A stretch of DNA of 64,000 bases from Saccharofermentans sp. Lineage in GTDB: Bacteria > Bacillota > Clostridia > Saccharofermentanales > Saccharofermentanaceae. The stretch spans positions 34,332 to 98,331 of the forward strand of contig JAIKVV010000081.1 in NCBI GenBank assembly GCA_024685385.1. Reading direction: 5' to 3'. The position numbers were made by a program, and so were the translations under genes. The notes under the pieces were generated by a model, which worked only from the letters and a program-made list of their open reading frames with translations, made no database searches and was not told the DNA's origin. Below are positions 54,715 through 63,081 of this stretch, piece by piece (position 1 is the first letter of the stretch; each line of letters starts with the position of its first letter).

Positions 54715-55237
54715 CTTCTTTTCTCCTTCTCTTGTCTTTTGCGACGGCAGCAGCCGTCTTGCGTATAGATTCCGTATTGTTCTTGTCTTCGTATTTCGTG
54801 ACGCTCGAAGCCATGTATTTATCAATGTCTTCAACGAGAGTCAACAGCATGTCCTGCTCGGAAGAATCGTATGCTTCAAGGATCCTTTTTGCCAGGACCT
54901 TGTGGAACTTGCCGTGCATCCTGCAGGCGAGCTTGCCGTTGCGGGTAAGGCTGATCCTTACGACACGGCGGTCCTTATCATCACGTCTGCGTTCGACATA
55001 GCCCTTCTTGACCAGTCTGTCGATTGCAACAGTCAGCGTACCCGTGGTGATGCCCAGGATCGCTGCCGTGTTCGTCATCGTCTTGGCTTCATAAGGTCCT
55101 ATTGCGGTCAGCGTGTGCATCTCGGCAATTGAAAGATCCGAGAAATAACCCTGACTCAAAGACAATTCTTCTGTCAGAAGGACATTCTCGAATATCCTGA
55201 CGAGTGCCGCAGACATTCTTTCTTCTTTATCCTGCAC
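54707..55237 (-). CDS. MarR-family regulator, FabT-like
   Basis: A 176-residue winged-helix regulator. LSIAEMHTLTAIG, ILGITTGTLTVAIDRLVKKGYVERRRDDKDRRVV is the MarR wing, in which T-G-T-L-T-V-A-I-D-R-L matches FabT, the fatty-acid repressor of streptococci that uses acyl-ACP as corepressor. The GTG start at 55237 has GGAGG 6 bases before it. The ACP gene next door supports a FabT-like link. The C-terminal 25 residues are very basic (KDKRRRKEDG). Confidence 0.88.
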   Translation of the reverse strand: MQDKEERMSAALVRIFENVLLTEELSLSQGYFSDLSIAEMHTLTAIGPYEAKTMTNTAAILGITTGTLTVAIDRLVKKGYVERRRDDKDRRVVRISLTRNGKLACRMHGKFHKVLAKRILEAYDSSEQDMLLTLVEDIDKYMASSVTKYEDKNNTESIRKTAAAVAKDKRRRKEDG

Positions 55238-55260
55238 GATATACCTCCGCTTGAAAGCCC

Positions 55261-56541
55261 TTACTTCGTGATGAGCTTGTCCGCAAACTCGCTGCCGTCG
55301 AGGGTAGCAAAATAATCGTTGAGGGTCTCTGCCCTTCTGATGAGCTTCGCTTCGCCTGATTCCGTAAGGAGCACTTCGGCCGACTTGAGCCTGCCGTTGT
55401 AGTTATAGCCCATCGAATAACCGTGTCCGCCCGTATCGTGGATATAGAGGATGTCTCCGGTTGTGATCTCGGGGAGCTCACGGTCTATCGCAAACTTGTC
55501 ATTATTCTCGCAAAGAGCGCCTACTACATCGTAAACGTGGTCACAAGGTGCGTTCTCTTTGCCAAGAACAGTAATGTGATGGTATGCGCCGTACATTGCA
55601 GGTCTCATGAGATTGACTGCGCAGGCGTCAACACCGATATACTCTTTGTAGATGTGCTTTGCATGGATCGCTTTGGTTACGAGCGCGCCGTAAGGTGCGG
55701 ACATGAACCTGCCCATCTCGCAGTAGATTGCAACATCGCCCATACCTGCAGGAACAAGTATCTCTTCAAACTTCTTTCTGACGCCTTCTCCGATCGCCAT
55801 TATGTCGTTATCGGGCTGCTCGGGTCTGTAGGCAACGCCTACGCCGCCTGAGAGATTGATGAATGCGAACTTGCATCCGGTCTTCTTCTCTATGTCTGCC
55901 GCCAGTTCGAAAAGCTGACCTGCCAGCATGGGATAATAATCGTTTGTAACAGTGTTACTAGCAAGGAATGCATGGATCCCGAACCTCTTGACTCCATGTG
56001 CAGCCAGCATGGCATATGCCTCGTAGAGCTGCTCGGTAGTCATGCCGTACTTGGCATCACCGGGATTATCCATGATGCCGTTGCCCATGTCGAAGACTCC
56101 GCCGGGGTTATACCTGATGCTCATGGTCTCGGGGAATTCATCTCCGATGATGTCCTTAAGAAAATCGATGTGGGTTATGTCATCAAGGTTTATGATCGCG
56201 CCCATGTTGTATGCCATGGCATATTCCCTTGCGGGAGTCTCGTTGGACGAGAACATGATATGAGCTCCGTCAGCGCCTACTGCCTCCGACAGGACCAGTT
56301 CGGCTTCACTGGAACAATCGAAACCGAAGTCATATTCGCTCATTATCTTCAGGATGTAAGGATTGGGATTTGCCTTGACTGCAAAGTATTCACGGAATCC
56401 GGGATTCCAGGCGAAAGCCTTCTTGACGGCCTCACAGTTCCTGCGTATGCCGGCCTCGTCATATATGTGGAAAGGCGTAGGAATATCCTTTATGATCTCC
56501 TCGGCTTTATCTTTTGAAAGAAAAGGTGTTTTCTTGCTCAC
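55261..56541 (-). CDS. lysA: Diaminopimelate decarboxylase-family PLP enzyme
   Basis: A 426-residue fold-III PLP decarboxylase. FAVKANPNP holds the PLP Lys, LSGGVGVAYRPEQ the glycine loop, YCEMGRFMSAPYG replaces the usual EPGR, and CENNDKFAIDRELPEI and GHGYSMGYNYNGR follow the DAPDC pattern including the C-E-x-x-D active-site motif. The most likely reaction is meso-DAP to L-lysine. Because it is the first gene of the envelope operon, a different amino-acid-like substrate is possible. A good -10 lies at 56582-56587. Confidence 0.85.
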   Translation of the reverse strand: MSKKTPFLSKDKAEEIIKDIPTPFHIYDEAGIRRNCEAVKKAFAWNPGFREYFAVKANPNPYILKIMSEYDFGFDCSSEAELVLSEAVGADGAHIMFSSNETPAREYAMAYNMGAIINLDDITHIDFLKDIIGDEFPETMSIRYNPGGVFDMGNGIMDNPGDAKYGMTTEQLYEAYAMLAAHGVKRFGIHAFLASNTVTNDYYPMLAGQLFELAADIEKKTGCKFAFINLSGGVGVAYRPEQPDNDIMAIGEGVRKKFEEILVPAGMGDVAIYCEMGRFMSAPYGALVTKAIHAKHIYKEYIGVDACAVNLMRPAMYGAYHHITVLGKENAPCDHVYDVVGALCENNDKFAIDRELPEITTGDILYIHDTGGHGYSMGYNYNGRLKSAEVLLTESGEAKLIRRAETLNDYFATLDGSEFADKLITK

Positions 56542-56581
56542 GGTATTATCTCCCCGGTTCTATAATTTTACACGAGAGTAT

Positions 56582-56587
56582 ATTATA
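56582..56587 (-). promoter_or_regulatory. -10 element of the lysA-like/envelope operon
   Basis: TATAAT on the minus strand, 41 bases before the start codon; no convincing -35 is seen. Confidence 0.45.
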
Positions 56588-56615
56588 CAGTCTTTTCAGC
56601 ATAAACGCTATTATT

Positions 56616-56644
56616 AAATAATAAGAAGGACCGCAATGCGGCCC
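56616..56644 (-). terminator. Terminator after the GatD-like gene
   Basis: GGGCCGC, loop ATT, GCGGTCC, then TTCTTATTATTT on the minus strand, ending the MurT/GatD-like operon just before the next promoter. Confidence 0.75.
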
Positions 56645-56685
56645 TAGCAAGAAAGTTGTTTCATCAAATGCCGGGAAAACGGCCT

Positions 56686-57432
56686 TCAGTAGGTGAATCC
56701 CCTGTCAGGCTCCCTGAATTCCTTGCATCTCTTAAGGAAAGACCTCATGGAAGCTTCCTTATAGGCGATCTCGGTATTCTCTGCACCGATCTGCTCCAGG
56801 AATGTATGCGTGAACAAAGGATTTACGATGAAAAGAGGTCCCAGGAGATAAGTCATGTAGAGGTTATGCCATCTTATGCCTTCCTCTTTGATCCCGGGAT
56901 GCAGGCCTTCGCCGCGTTCAGCAACGAAGAGAGGCTTATATTCATCATCGTAGCCGGCGCCTTCTTCAAAACAGCACTGGGTAAACTGGCTCTTGAAGCC
57001 GACAACGTCTTCCTTGCTGCCGTCATCAAAATGATACTGGCCTATCCAGAGGGTATTGTAGCGGTGCATCATGTCCCTTACGGCATATGTGGGCAGGATC
57101 CCCAGACCTTCTATGTCATTGCCGTCTTCGCACTTTATGGTCTTGCCGAACATCTCGGAAGCATTGCCCGTCAAGAGCATGAACTGGCCGTCTTCAATTG
57201 CCTTCAAGATCTCGTCGCGGTATGGCTTGAGACTCTCTATTACGAGTTCCTGCCCTTTTTCGGTCGTGGTCCCGACATAGACCAGCTTGATGCCGCCGTC
57301 AAGAAAAGCGGGACGGGACTTAAGGTCAGTATGGATTATCTCGATCGAAGGATCGCATCTTCTTAAGTATTCGATGTTCTGAAGTTCGGCGTAAAGGTTG
57401 CAGACCTCGGGAAATAATATCTCTATCTTCAT
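56686..57432 (-). CDS. GatD-like glutamine amidotransferase homologue without catalytic Cys and His
   Basis: A 248-residue class I amidotransferase-fold protein paired with a MurT-like ligase. It aligns by eye with GatD over its length: EVCNLYAELQNIEYLRRC, DIEGLGILPTYA, GIRWHNLYMTYLLGP. The nucleophile region ICGGxQLLG reads LTGNASEMFG, so Thr88 stands where Cys should be, and GFENHxGRT reads GFKSQFTQC, so Gln149 stands where the His should be. A normal glutaminase reaction is therefore unlikely. GAGGTGA before the ATG at 57432 sets the start. It may be a structural partner of the ligase. Confidence 0.82.
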   Translation of the reverse strand: MKIEILFPEVCNLYAELQNIEYLRRCDPSIEIIHTDLKSRPAFLDGGIKLVYVGTTTEKGQELVIESLKPYRDEILKAIEDGQFMLLTGNASEMFGKTIKCEDGNDIEGLGILPTYAVRDMMHRYNTLWIGQYHFDDGSKEDVVGFKSQFTQCCFEEGAGYDDEYKPLFVAERGEGLHPGIKEEGIRWHNLYMTYLLGPLFIVNPLFTHTFLEQIGAENTEIAYKEASMRSFLKRCKEFREPDRGFTY

Positions 57433-57442
57433 CTGTCTCACC

Positions 57443-58813
57443 TCACAGTCCTTCATCTTCAGCGCGCTTCAGTATTATCTTTCGGCAGTCATCAACCAGG
57501 TCGAATGCGTCTATTCCGCAGAAGATATAGACGGTATCGTCCTTCTTGAGGTCGAATTCGGCAGCAGCCTTGCGCTCGTCAAGTTCGTAGAAGATCTTCT
57601 CTTCCGGGATCCCCGCGAAAAGAAGCCTCATGTAGAAATCCGGAGCCCTGGGGCCCGTTACTATGAGCTGATCCATCAGGGGATCGTTCATCATCTCAAA
57701 GTCACAGTCGTAGAGCCAGCAGGTGTTCTCGGACCAGTGACGCTCATCCTTGTAACAGCTTATGAGAAGGAACATCTTCTTATGTCCCGGCATCTTCCTG
57801 ACATAGTCGGTGGCGCGGGATACCGCGAGGGCATTCTTATCCTTGGCAAGCTGGGTTACAACGGAAATGGAACCCGATTTCTGGACATTGAACCTGGTAT
57901 CGGGGATCTTTACGCTCTCCATGATCTTTCCGAGTTCCTCTCCCTTGTAGCCGAGTTCCCTGAAGAGGGCCACGACCAGACAGGTATTGTATATATTGAA
58001 CATGCTGTCGTTGGAGATGTGATACTCGAAATCGCCGTCCTTGTCGCGGATCATGATCGTATTCTTTTCCGTATCGATGTCGTGACCGGAATAATCATAT
58101 TCCGGTGACTTGAAATCGCACTTGGAGCAATGCGCCTTGCCGATATGGTGATATCTTCTGTAGTCGTATATGAGCTTGCTGCCGCATATGGGGCAGATCC
58201 TCATGTCGTTAAGGAGATTCTCGCACTCGGTAACATCTGTGGGTTGCTTCTCGATGCCGTAATAAGCGCGCTCGTTTGAAAGAGCGATCCTGCCGGAGAT
58301 CAGATCGTCTCCGTTAAGGATGAGCTTGGTCTCGGGAGGTATATTGGCATCCAGGATGCCTGCAATATAATCGGGGTGACCGTTCCTCATGATCGAATCC
58401 CTGAAGAGATTGGTCACGCACATGTACTTAGGGGTAATTGTCGGGAAGACCTTGACTGCGGATCTCTCGTCTATCTCCAATACTGCCGTATCGAACTTGG
58501 CTTTGCCCGTGAGGGTCGCGCCCTTGAGCAGACAGGTCGAAAGACCCGTATCGATATTGGATCCGTATCTGTTGCAGAGAACCTTCTTGCCGGCGGCTTC
58601 GAAAGCATCACAGAGCATGTTGGCACATGTTGTCTTTCCGTTGGTGCCGGTAACGCCGATTATCGTCTCGGGCTTGCCGATCTTCTGAAAAAAGTCAGGG
58701 CATATCCTTATGGCAAGACTTCCGGGATAGTCAGTTCCGTTATGTCCGGTGATCTTCAGCACCGGTATGGACAGTTTTGCCAGCCAAAGGGCAGCTATAA
58801 ATCTTAAACTCAT
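57443..58813 (-). CDS. MurT-like Mur ligase family protein
   Basis: A 456-residue Mur-ligase-fold protein. It has the ATP motif GVTGTNGKTTCANML, VLEIDERSAVKVFP, VTNLFRDSIMR and the zinc ribbon CPICGSKL...CSKCDF that marks MurT. In S. aureus MurT with GatD amidates the D-Glu of lipid II. Here the region near WLYDCDFEMM lacks the D-G-x-D-V-S-W pattern (ERHWSENTCW instead), which carries the Asp of the shared catalytic triad. ATP binding seems kept while the amidation chemistry is not. GGAGG precedes the start. Confidence 0.87.
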   Translation of the reverse strand: MSLRFIAALWLAKLSIPVLKITGHNGTDYPGSLAIRICPDFFQKIGKPETIIGVTGTNGKTTCANMLCDAFEAAGKKVLCNRYGSNIDTGLSTCLLKGATLTGKAKFDTAVLEIDERSAVKVFPTITPKYMCVTNLFRDSIMRNGHPDYIAGILDANIPPETKLILNGDDLISGRIALSNERAYYGIEKQPTDVTECENLLNDMRICPICGSKLIYDYRRYHHIGKAHCSKCDFKSPEYDYSGHDIDTEKNTIMIRDKDGDFEYHISNDSMFNIYNTCLVVALFRELGYKGEELGKIMESVKIPDTRFNVQKSGSISVVTQLAKDKNALAVSRATDYVRKMPGHKKMFLLISCYKDERHWSENTCWLYDCDFEMMNDPLMDQLIVTGPRAPDFYMRLLFAGIPEEKIFYELDERKAAAEFDLKKDDTVYIFCGIDAFDLVDDCRKIILKRAEDEGL

Positions 58814-58833
58814 CTATATTCGCCTCCGATAAG

Positions 58834-58839
58834 ATTATA
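58834..58839 (-). promoter_or_regulatory. -10 element of the MurT/GatD-like operon
   Basis: TATAAT on the minus strand, 20 bases before the start codon. A second TATAAT on the opposite strand at 58841-58846 could serve the divergent LUD gene. Confidence 0.4.
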
Positions 58840-58941
58840 CTATAATACACCAGTATCAAAAAATCCGTGCAATATCATGTTAAAATCTTTTTATCAGGGC
58901 GGGATCAGACCGCCAATCTCTTTTACGGGAGGACTTATCCG

Positions 58942-59571
58942 ATGAACGAAAACATCACTATCCGCAACAGAAAACTGGCCGAAAAGGTGATCAAAGGCCT
59001 TAATTCCCGCAATATGACAGGTTATTACGCTGAAAACAAAGAGGAAGCCCTTGCCAAAGCCCTTGAACTCATCCCCGAGGGAAGCAGCATCAGCATGGGC
59101 GGCGGCATGAGCGTTCATGAGATAGGTCTCACGGAAAAGCTTAAAGAAGGCAATTACGACTTCATTGACAGGGATGCATACGAAGACAAGAGAGAAGCAA
59201 TGCTCAAAGCTTACGATGCGGATTTCTTCCTCTCGAGCTGCAATGCCATAACGGAAGACGGCATCCTCGTCAATATCGACGGCAACGCCAACAGGGTTTC
59301 GGCGATCTGCCAGGGCCCCAGGAATGTCCTCTTTATCGTAGGAATGAATAAAGTCTGTAACGATGTAGACAGCGCCATGAAGAGAGCTAGAAATGTGGCA
59401 GCGCCCATCAATGCACAAAGATTCGGCCTTCAGACCCCCTGTGCGGCAACGGGCTCATGCATGAACTGCAAGTCTCCCGATACGATCTGCTGCCAGTTCC
59501 TGGTCACGAGATTTTCGCGCCATAAGGACAGGATCAAGCTTATCCTCGTAAATGACGATCTGGGATTCTGA
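58942..59571 (+). CDS. LUD-domain (lactate utilisation-like) protein
   Basis: A 209-residue protein of the LUD/DUF162 family, related to LutC and to the N-terminal part of LutB. ISMGGGMSVHEIGL and DGILVNIDGNANRVSAICQGPRNV are the conserved core. A Cys cluster near the end (CAATGSCMNC...ICCQF) may bind metal. The ATG at 58942 follows GGGAGG by 9 bases; the frame opens 75 bases upstream but has no site there. Stand-alone, so lactate oxidation is not implied. Confidence 0.88.
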   Translation: MNENITIRNRKLAEKVIKGLNSRNMTGYYAENKEEALAKALELIPEGSSISMGGGMSVHEIGLTEKLKEGNYDFIDRDAYEDKREAMLKAYDADFFLSSCNAITEDGILVNIDGNANRVSAICQGPRNVLFIVGMNKVCNDVDSAMKRARNVAAPINAQRFGLQTPCAATGSCMNCKSPDTICCQFLVTRFSRHKDRIKLILVNDDLGF

Positions 59572-59582
59572 CCGGAGAAGAT

Positions 59583-60341
59583 CTACAGATCAACAACAGG
59601 AAGAGCAGGTCCTGCCGTCGGTATCTTCATCTCTTCAAGTTCTTCGATCGGCGTGATAACGCCGTCAAAGATCCTTACGGCCTTACCCTGCCTTTTCATT
59701 ACCATCGATGAATATTCTCTAATGTCCGAGATCCTTCCGGGAAGCAGCATGCCGCCCATCGCATCATCATTGAAATAATGGATGTCGGATCCTGCGGTTA
59801 CGGGCACATCAAGCTTTAAAGCATACTGATATGCCAGAGCATTCTCATTATCGGGGTTGGCCGAATTATAGATCTCGATGGCATCGGTGACAGCGGGCAT
59901 CAGCGTGATCTCCGATATGTAGTATCTCACACGGTAGGGATGGGCCTGGACCATTATGGCTCCTGCCTCGTGAACCCTTTCATGGACCTGCTTGCGGCTA
60001 AGTTCCAGAATATCATCGTTTTCGAGAAGCCATTTCCTGTCAACGCCGTAGATCAGGTATTCATCCCTGTCGAAATTGAATTCGATGCCGAAAAAGACAT
60101 CCAAAGGCTTTCCCTTGGAGGCAGCAAGCGCATCCTCATAGCCTGACATATACCAATCGACTCTCTTATCCCAGGGAAGATCAGCGGGAACGGCGGAGTT
60201 GCCGTTGAAGAAATGGTCGGTTACTACCATTCCGTTAAAGCCTTTTGCGATCATGTAATCGATGTAATCCGCGCCTTTAACCTTTCCGCACGCACTGGCT
60301 TGAGACGTGTGGAGGTGTGTTTCAAGTAAATATCCTTGCAT
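59583..60341 (-). CDS. PHP-domain metal-dependent phosphoesterase-like protein
   Basis: A 252-residue PHP-fold protein. Metal ligands are visible in order: ETHLHTSQ, VVTDHFF, FGIEFNFD, VQAHPYR and AGSDIHY. The family includes phosphatases acting on histidinol phosphate, nucleotides and oligonucleotides; the substrate is not known. It converges on the LUD gene with 11 bases between. Confidence 0.92.
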   Translation of the reverse strand: MQGYLLETHLHTSQASACGKVKGADYIDYMIAKGFNGMVVTDHFFNGNSAVPADLPWDKRVDWYMSGYEDALAASKGKPLDVFFGIEFNFDRDEYLIYGVDRKWLLENDDILELSRKQVHERVHEAGAIMVQAHPYRVRYYISEITLMPAVTDAIEIYNSANPDNENALAYQYALKLDVPVTAGSDIHYFNDDAMGGMLLPGRISDIREYSSMVMKRQGKAVRIFDGVITPIEELEEMKIPTAGPALPVVDL

Positions 60342-60392
60342 TGTCTGACTGACTTTCTATTTTTTTAGAATTCTATCACAAAACGGAAAAAC

Positions 60393-61163
60393 TCATATAA
60401 TCTTTCTTACAGTCTCTTCATCCGCATCGAAAAAAGTCTTTATCTGCTTCACTATCTTCTCCAATGATTTAGCAGGGTCTTCCCTATATCTTCCGGTAAC
60501 GGTCTTATATCCCCAGAGGTATTCCGGCATGGTCATGAGTGCGACCGCCCAGCCGTAGGATTCGCCTTTCTTGTTAAGGCGCGGAGCAAAATCGGATGCA
60601 ACGAGATATGTCTGCATCTGAAGGCGGGTCAGGACCCCTTCGAAATTCTTCTCCTTACCCTTGCCGAAGCCTGCTTTCTCCTTCATCTCGTAAGTAAACA
60701 GAGCCTCGGAACAGCCGTATCTTTCAAGTGTCTTCTTATCTGTTGCGGCAGGATCCATGCCTTCCGGCATAAAAAGATCCATCAGGAGTTTCTCGCGGTA
60801 GCCTGCCTTGCCCTCTTCGTAGAGGGAATCAAAGTCATAACCGTTTCTTCTGTAGTTTGCAAAATAAGGAAACCACTTTTTGGATATAAACCCAGCCTTA
60901 TTGGAAAAGAACTTGCCGTAAGCGACCTTGCCGGTCCTCGCAAGGATCATCCTCCATTCCCAGGGATCGAGCTCAGGATCGCCGGTCCACCAATATGCCG
61001 GATCGGTCCTGTTCTCCACGGAAAAGCCGGCTATATCATTTGCAAAGAGCGGCATGAATCCGCATTCGTCAATGAGCGCGAGAAGATCTTGGGCACTCTT
61101 AAGACAACTTTCGTCATCCCAATCTACGCCGTCCATGTACCATTGGCCGTTTATGACTTCCAT
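60393..61163 (-). CDS. Uncharacterised protein, possibly AlkZ-related
   Basis: A 256-residue soluble protein with many Trp and Tyr (PAYWWTGDPELDPWEWRMIL, KKWFPYFANYRRNGYDF). The WTGDPE-DPWEWR segment is like that of proteins annotated as AlkZ-related in Clostridia, but I cannot see the glycosylase motif and do not assign a function. It starts 2 bases after the flavodiiron gene stop and is co-transcribed with it. Confidence 0.6.
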   Translation of the reverse strand: MEVINGQWYMDGVDWDDESCLKSAQDLLALIDECGFMPLFANDIAGFSVENRTDPAYWWTGDPELDPWEWRMILARTGKVAYGKFFSNKAGFISKKWFPYFANYRRNGYDFDSLYEEGKAGYREKLLMDLFMPEGMDPAATDKKTLERYGCSEALFTYEMKEKAGFGKGKEKNFEGVLTRLQMQTYLVASDFAPRLNKKGESYGWAVALMTMPEYLWGYKTVTGRYREDPAKSLEKIVKQIKTFFDADEETVRKII

Positions 61164-61165
61164 TC

Positions 61166-62959
61166 TTATTCTATGGGCTCGAAATCAGCTGCGCCGTGTT
61201 TGCAGAGCGGGCAGACGATATCATCGGGAAGCTCGTCCCCTTCGTAAACATATCCGCAGACCTTGCAGACCCAGCCCTTCTTGCCTTCCGTCTCAGGCTT
61301 TGGTTTTACCTTGTCCTGATAGTAAGTGTAGGTCATGGTCTTCTTATCGGACAATACTCTGGCTTCGCTTATGGAACAGATGAACATGCCGTGAGTATCA
61401 AGATCGACATAATCTTCCACCTTCAAAGACATGAAGGAATTGATATACTTGGACAGGAATACAAGACCGTTGCCCGAACGCAGGAGTTCCTCTTCGCCTT
61501 CAAACTTGTCGACACTGCGGCCGCTTTGGAAACCGAAGTTTTCGAAAACGGAGAAAGGCGCTTCTTCTGAAAGACAGTTAACATTCATGATGCCTGTCTG
61601 CTTGATGACATGATGTGAATAATTCTCTTTATTGATCGTAACTGCGATCCTGTTCGGAGTATTTGTAACCTGCGTTACGGTATTGACGATAAGACCGTTA
61701 TCTTTCTTCCCGTCGTTTGATGTTACGACATATAGACCGTAGCCTATGTTAAAGAGAGCCGTAAGATCGTTCTTGTTTGCAGTGTCTTCCTTCTTGGCAA
61801 GATAATCCTGACAGAGTTCTTTAGCGAGAGCATCGATCTGTCCTTTGGAATCTTCATTCAGTGCCGACATGATCTTAACGTTATTGTCGCACCATGTGAT
61901 GTTCTGTGACTTTTCGAGCATGGCCTTCATTGTCTTGATCGCCTGGGGAGCCCATGAACCGTTCTCGATGAGAGCGATGGTCTTATTCTTGAATCCCCTC
62001 TCCGTCAGATGTTCTATGAACTCTCTCATGAAGGGGAAGATATCTGCATTATATGTTGTCGTTGCAAGAACAATCCTGCCGTAACGGAATGCGTCTTCAA
62101 CACACTCGGCCATGTCTTCCCTTGCAAGATCGTTTACTGCAACTTTTGGACAGCCGTTGTTCTTAAGTTTTTCCGCAAGAAGCTCTACGGCCGTCTTCGT
62201 ATGTCCGTATACTGAGGTATAGAAGATCGCAATGCCGTCAGTCTCAACGCCGTAGGAAGACCAGATATCATAAAGCTTTAAGTATTCCGACAGATCGCCT
62301 GTCAATACAGGACCGTGTAAAGGACAGATCGTTAAGATCTCAAGATTTGCGGCTTTCTTCAAGACAGCCTGAACCTGGGTGCCGTACTTGCCGACGATAC
62401 CGATGTAATAACGTCTTGCTTCACATGCCCAGTCTTCTTCAACATCGAGAGCGCCGAACTTGCCGAAGCCGTCAGCCGAGAATAAGACCTTATCAAAACT
62501 GTCATATGTCATGATGACTTCAGGCCAGTGAACCATTGGAGCTGCAATAAACGACAAAGTATGCTTGCCCAGAGCAAGAGTATCGCCTTCTGCAACAACG
62601 ATGCGGCGGTCTTCGTAATCCGTTCCGAAAAAGTTCTTCATCATCGTAAATGCTTTTGAAGAAGATACTATCTTTGCGTCAGGATATGCCTTCGTGAAAT
62701 TCTCTATGTTCGCCGAATGATCAGGTTCCATATGTTGTACGACAAGATAATCGGGTTTCCTGCCGTCAAGAGCCTGCTGAAGATTGTCGAGCCACTCATG
62801 AGTAAAGTTCCTATCGACCGTGTCCATGACGGCGATCTTGTCATCAACGATGACATAGGAATTGTATGCCATTCCGTTCGGCACGTCATACTGTCCTTCG
62901 AAAAGATCTATCTGATGGTCATTAACGCCTATATACTTGATATCATCACTTACGAACAT
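61166..62959 (-). CDS. Flavodiiron protein fused to flavin reductase and rubredoxin domains
   Basis: A 597-residue O2- or NO-reducing enzyme of anaerobes. The metallo-beta-lactamase-like domain (1-240) has the diiron ligands HMEPDHSANIE and ICPLHGPVLTG; the flavodoxin domain (about 250-395) has FYTSVYGHTKT for FMN; the third domain (about 400-550) is a flavin-reductase-like module (LTALFNIGYGLYVVTS, KQTGIMNVNCLSEEAP); the last 40 residues are a rubredoxin (CKVCGY...CPLCKHG). All electron-transfer parts are thus in one chain. The start at 62959 has GGAGG 8 bases upstream; the frame continues 57 bases further without conserved sequence. Confidence 0.95.
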   Translation of the reverse strand: MFVSDDIKYIGVNDHQIDLFEGQYDVPNGMAYNSYVIVDDKIAVMDTVDRNFTHEWLDNLQQALDGRKPDYLVVQHMEPDHSANIENFTKAYPDAKIVSSSKAFTMMKNFFGTDYEDRRIVVAEGDTLALGKHTLSFIAAPMVHWPEVIMTYDSFDKVLFSADGFGKFGALDVEEDWACEARRYYIGIVGKYGTQVQAVLKKAANLEILTICPLHGPVLTGDLSEYLKLYDIWSSYGVETDGIAIFYTSVYGHTKTAVELLAEKLKNNGCPKVAVNDLAREDMAECVEDAFRYGRIVLATTTYNADIFPFMREFIEHLTERGFKNKTIALIENGSWAPQAIKTMKAMLEKSQNITWCDNNVKIMSALNEDSKGQIDALAKELCQDYLAKKEDTANKNDLTALFNIGYGLYVVTSNDGKKDNGLIVNTVTQVTNTPNRIAVTINKENYSHHVIKQTGIMNVNCLSEEAPFSVFENFGFQSGRSVDKFEGEEELLRSGNGLVFLSKYINSFMSLKVEDYVDLDTHGMFICSISEARVLSDKKTMTYTYYQDKVKPKPETEGKKGWVCKVCGYVYEGDELPDDIVCPLCKHGAADFEPIE

Positions 62960-62996
62960 ATTAATATCCTCCAAAATAACTTTATCGACAGTGTTA

Positions 62997-63005
62997 ATTT
63001 TAGCA
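62997..63005 (-). promoter_or_regulatory. Extended -10 promoter of the flavodiiron gene
   Basis: TGCTAAAAT on the minus strand (63005-62997), 38 bases before the start codon; weak -35. Confidence 0.5.
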
Positions 63006-63027
63006 TATCCGGACAAGAAAAAAACAG

Positions 63028-63063
63028 AATAAAAAAGGCTGCTTCCCGCAGGAAACAGCCTTT
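63028..63063 (-). terminator. Strong intrinsic terminator after the H1-like gene
   Basis: On the minus strand AAAGGCTG-TTTCC, loop TGCG, GGAAG-CAGCCTTT, then TTTATTC: a 13-bp stem with one wobble pair and a U-tract, 20 bases after the stop. Confidence 0.93.
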
Positions 63064-63081
63064 GATCTGATTAAGGATCTA

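Noticed and set aside
56542..58941. Calling the pair simply murT and gatD
   Set aside because: Key catalytic residues of both partners are replaced, so the standard gene names would imply a reaction that the sequence does not support.
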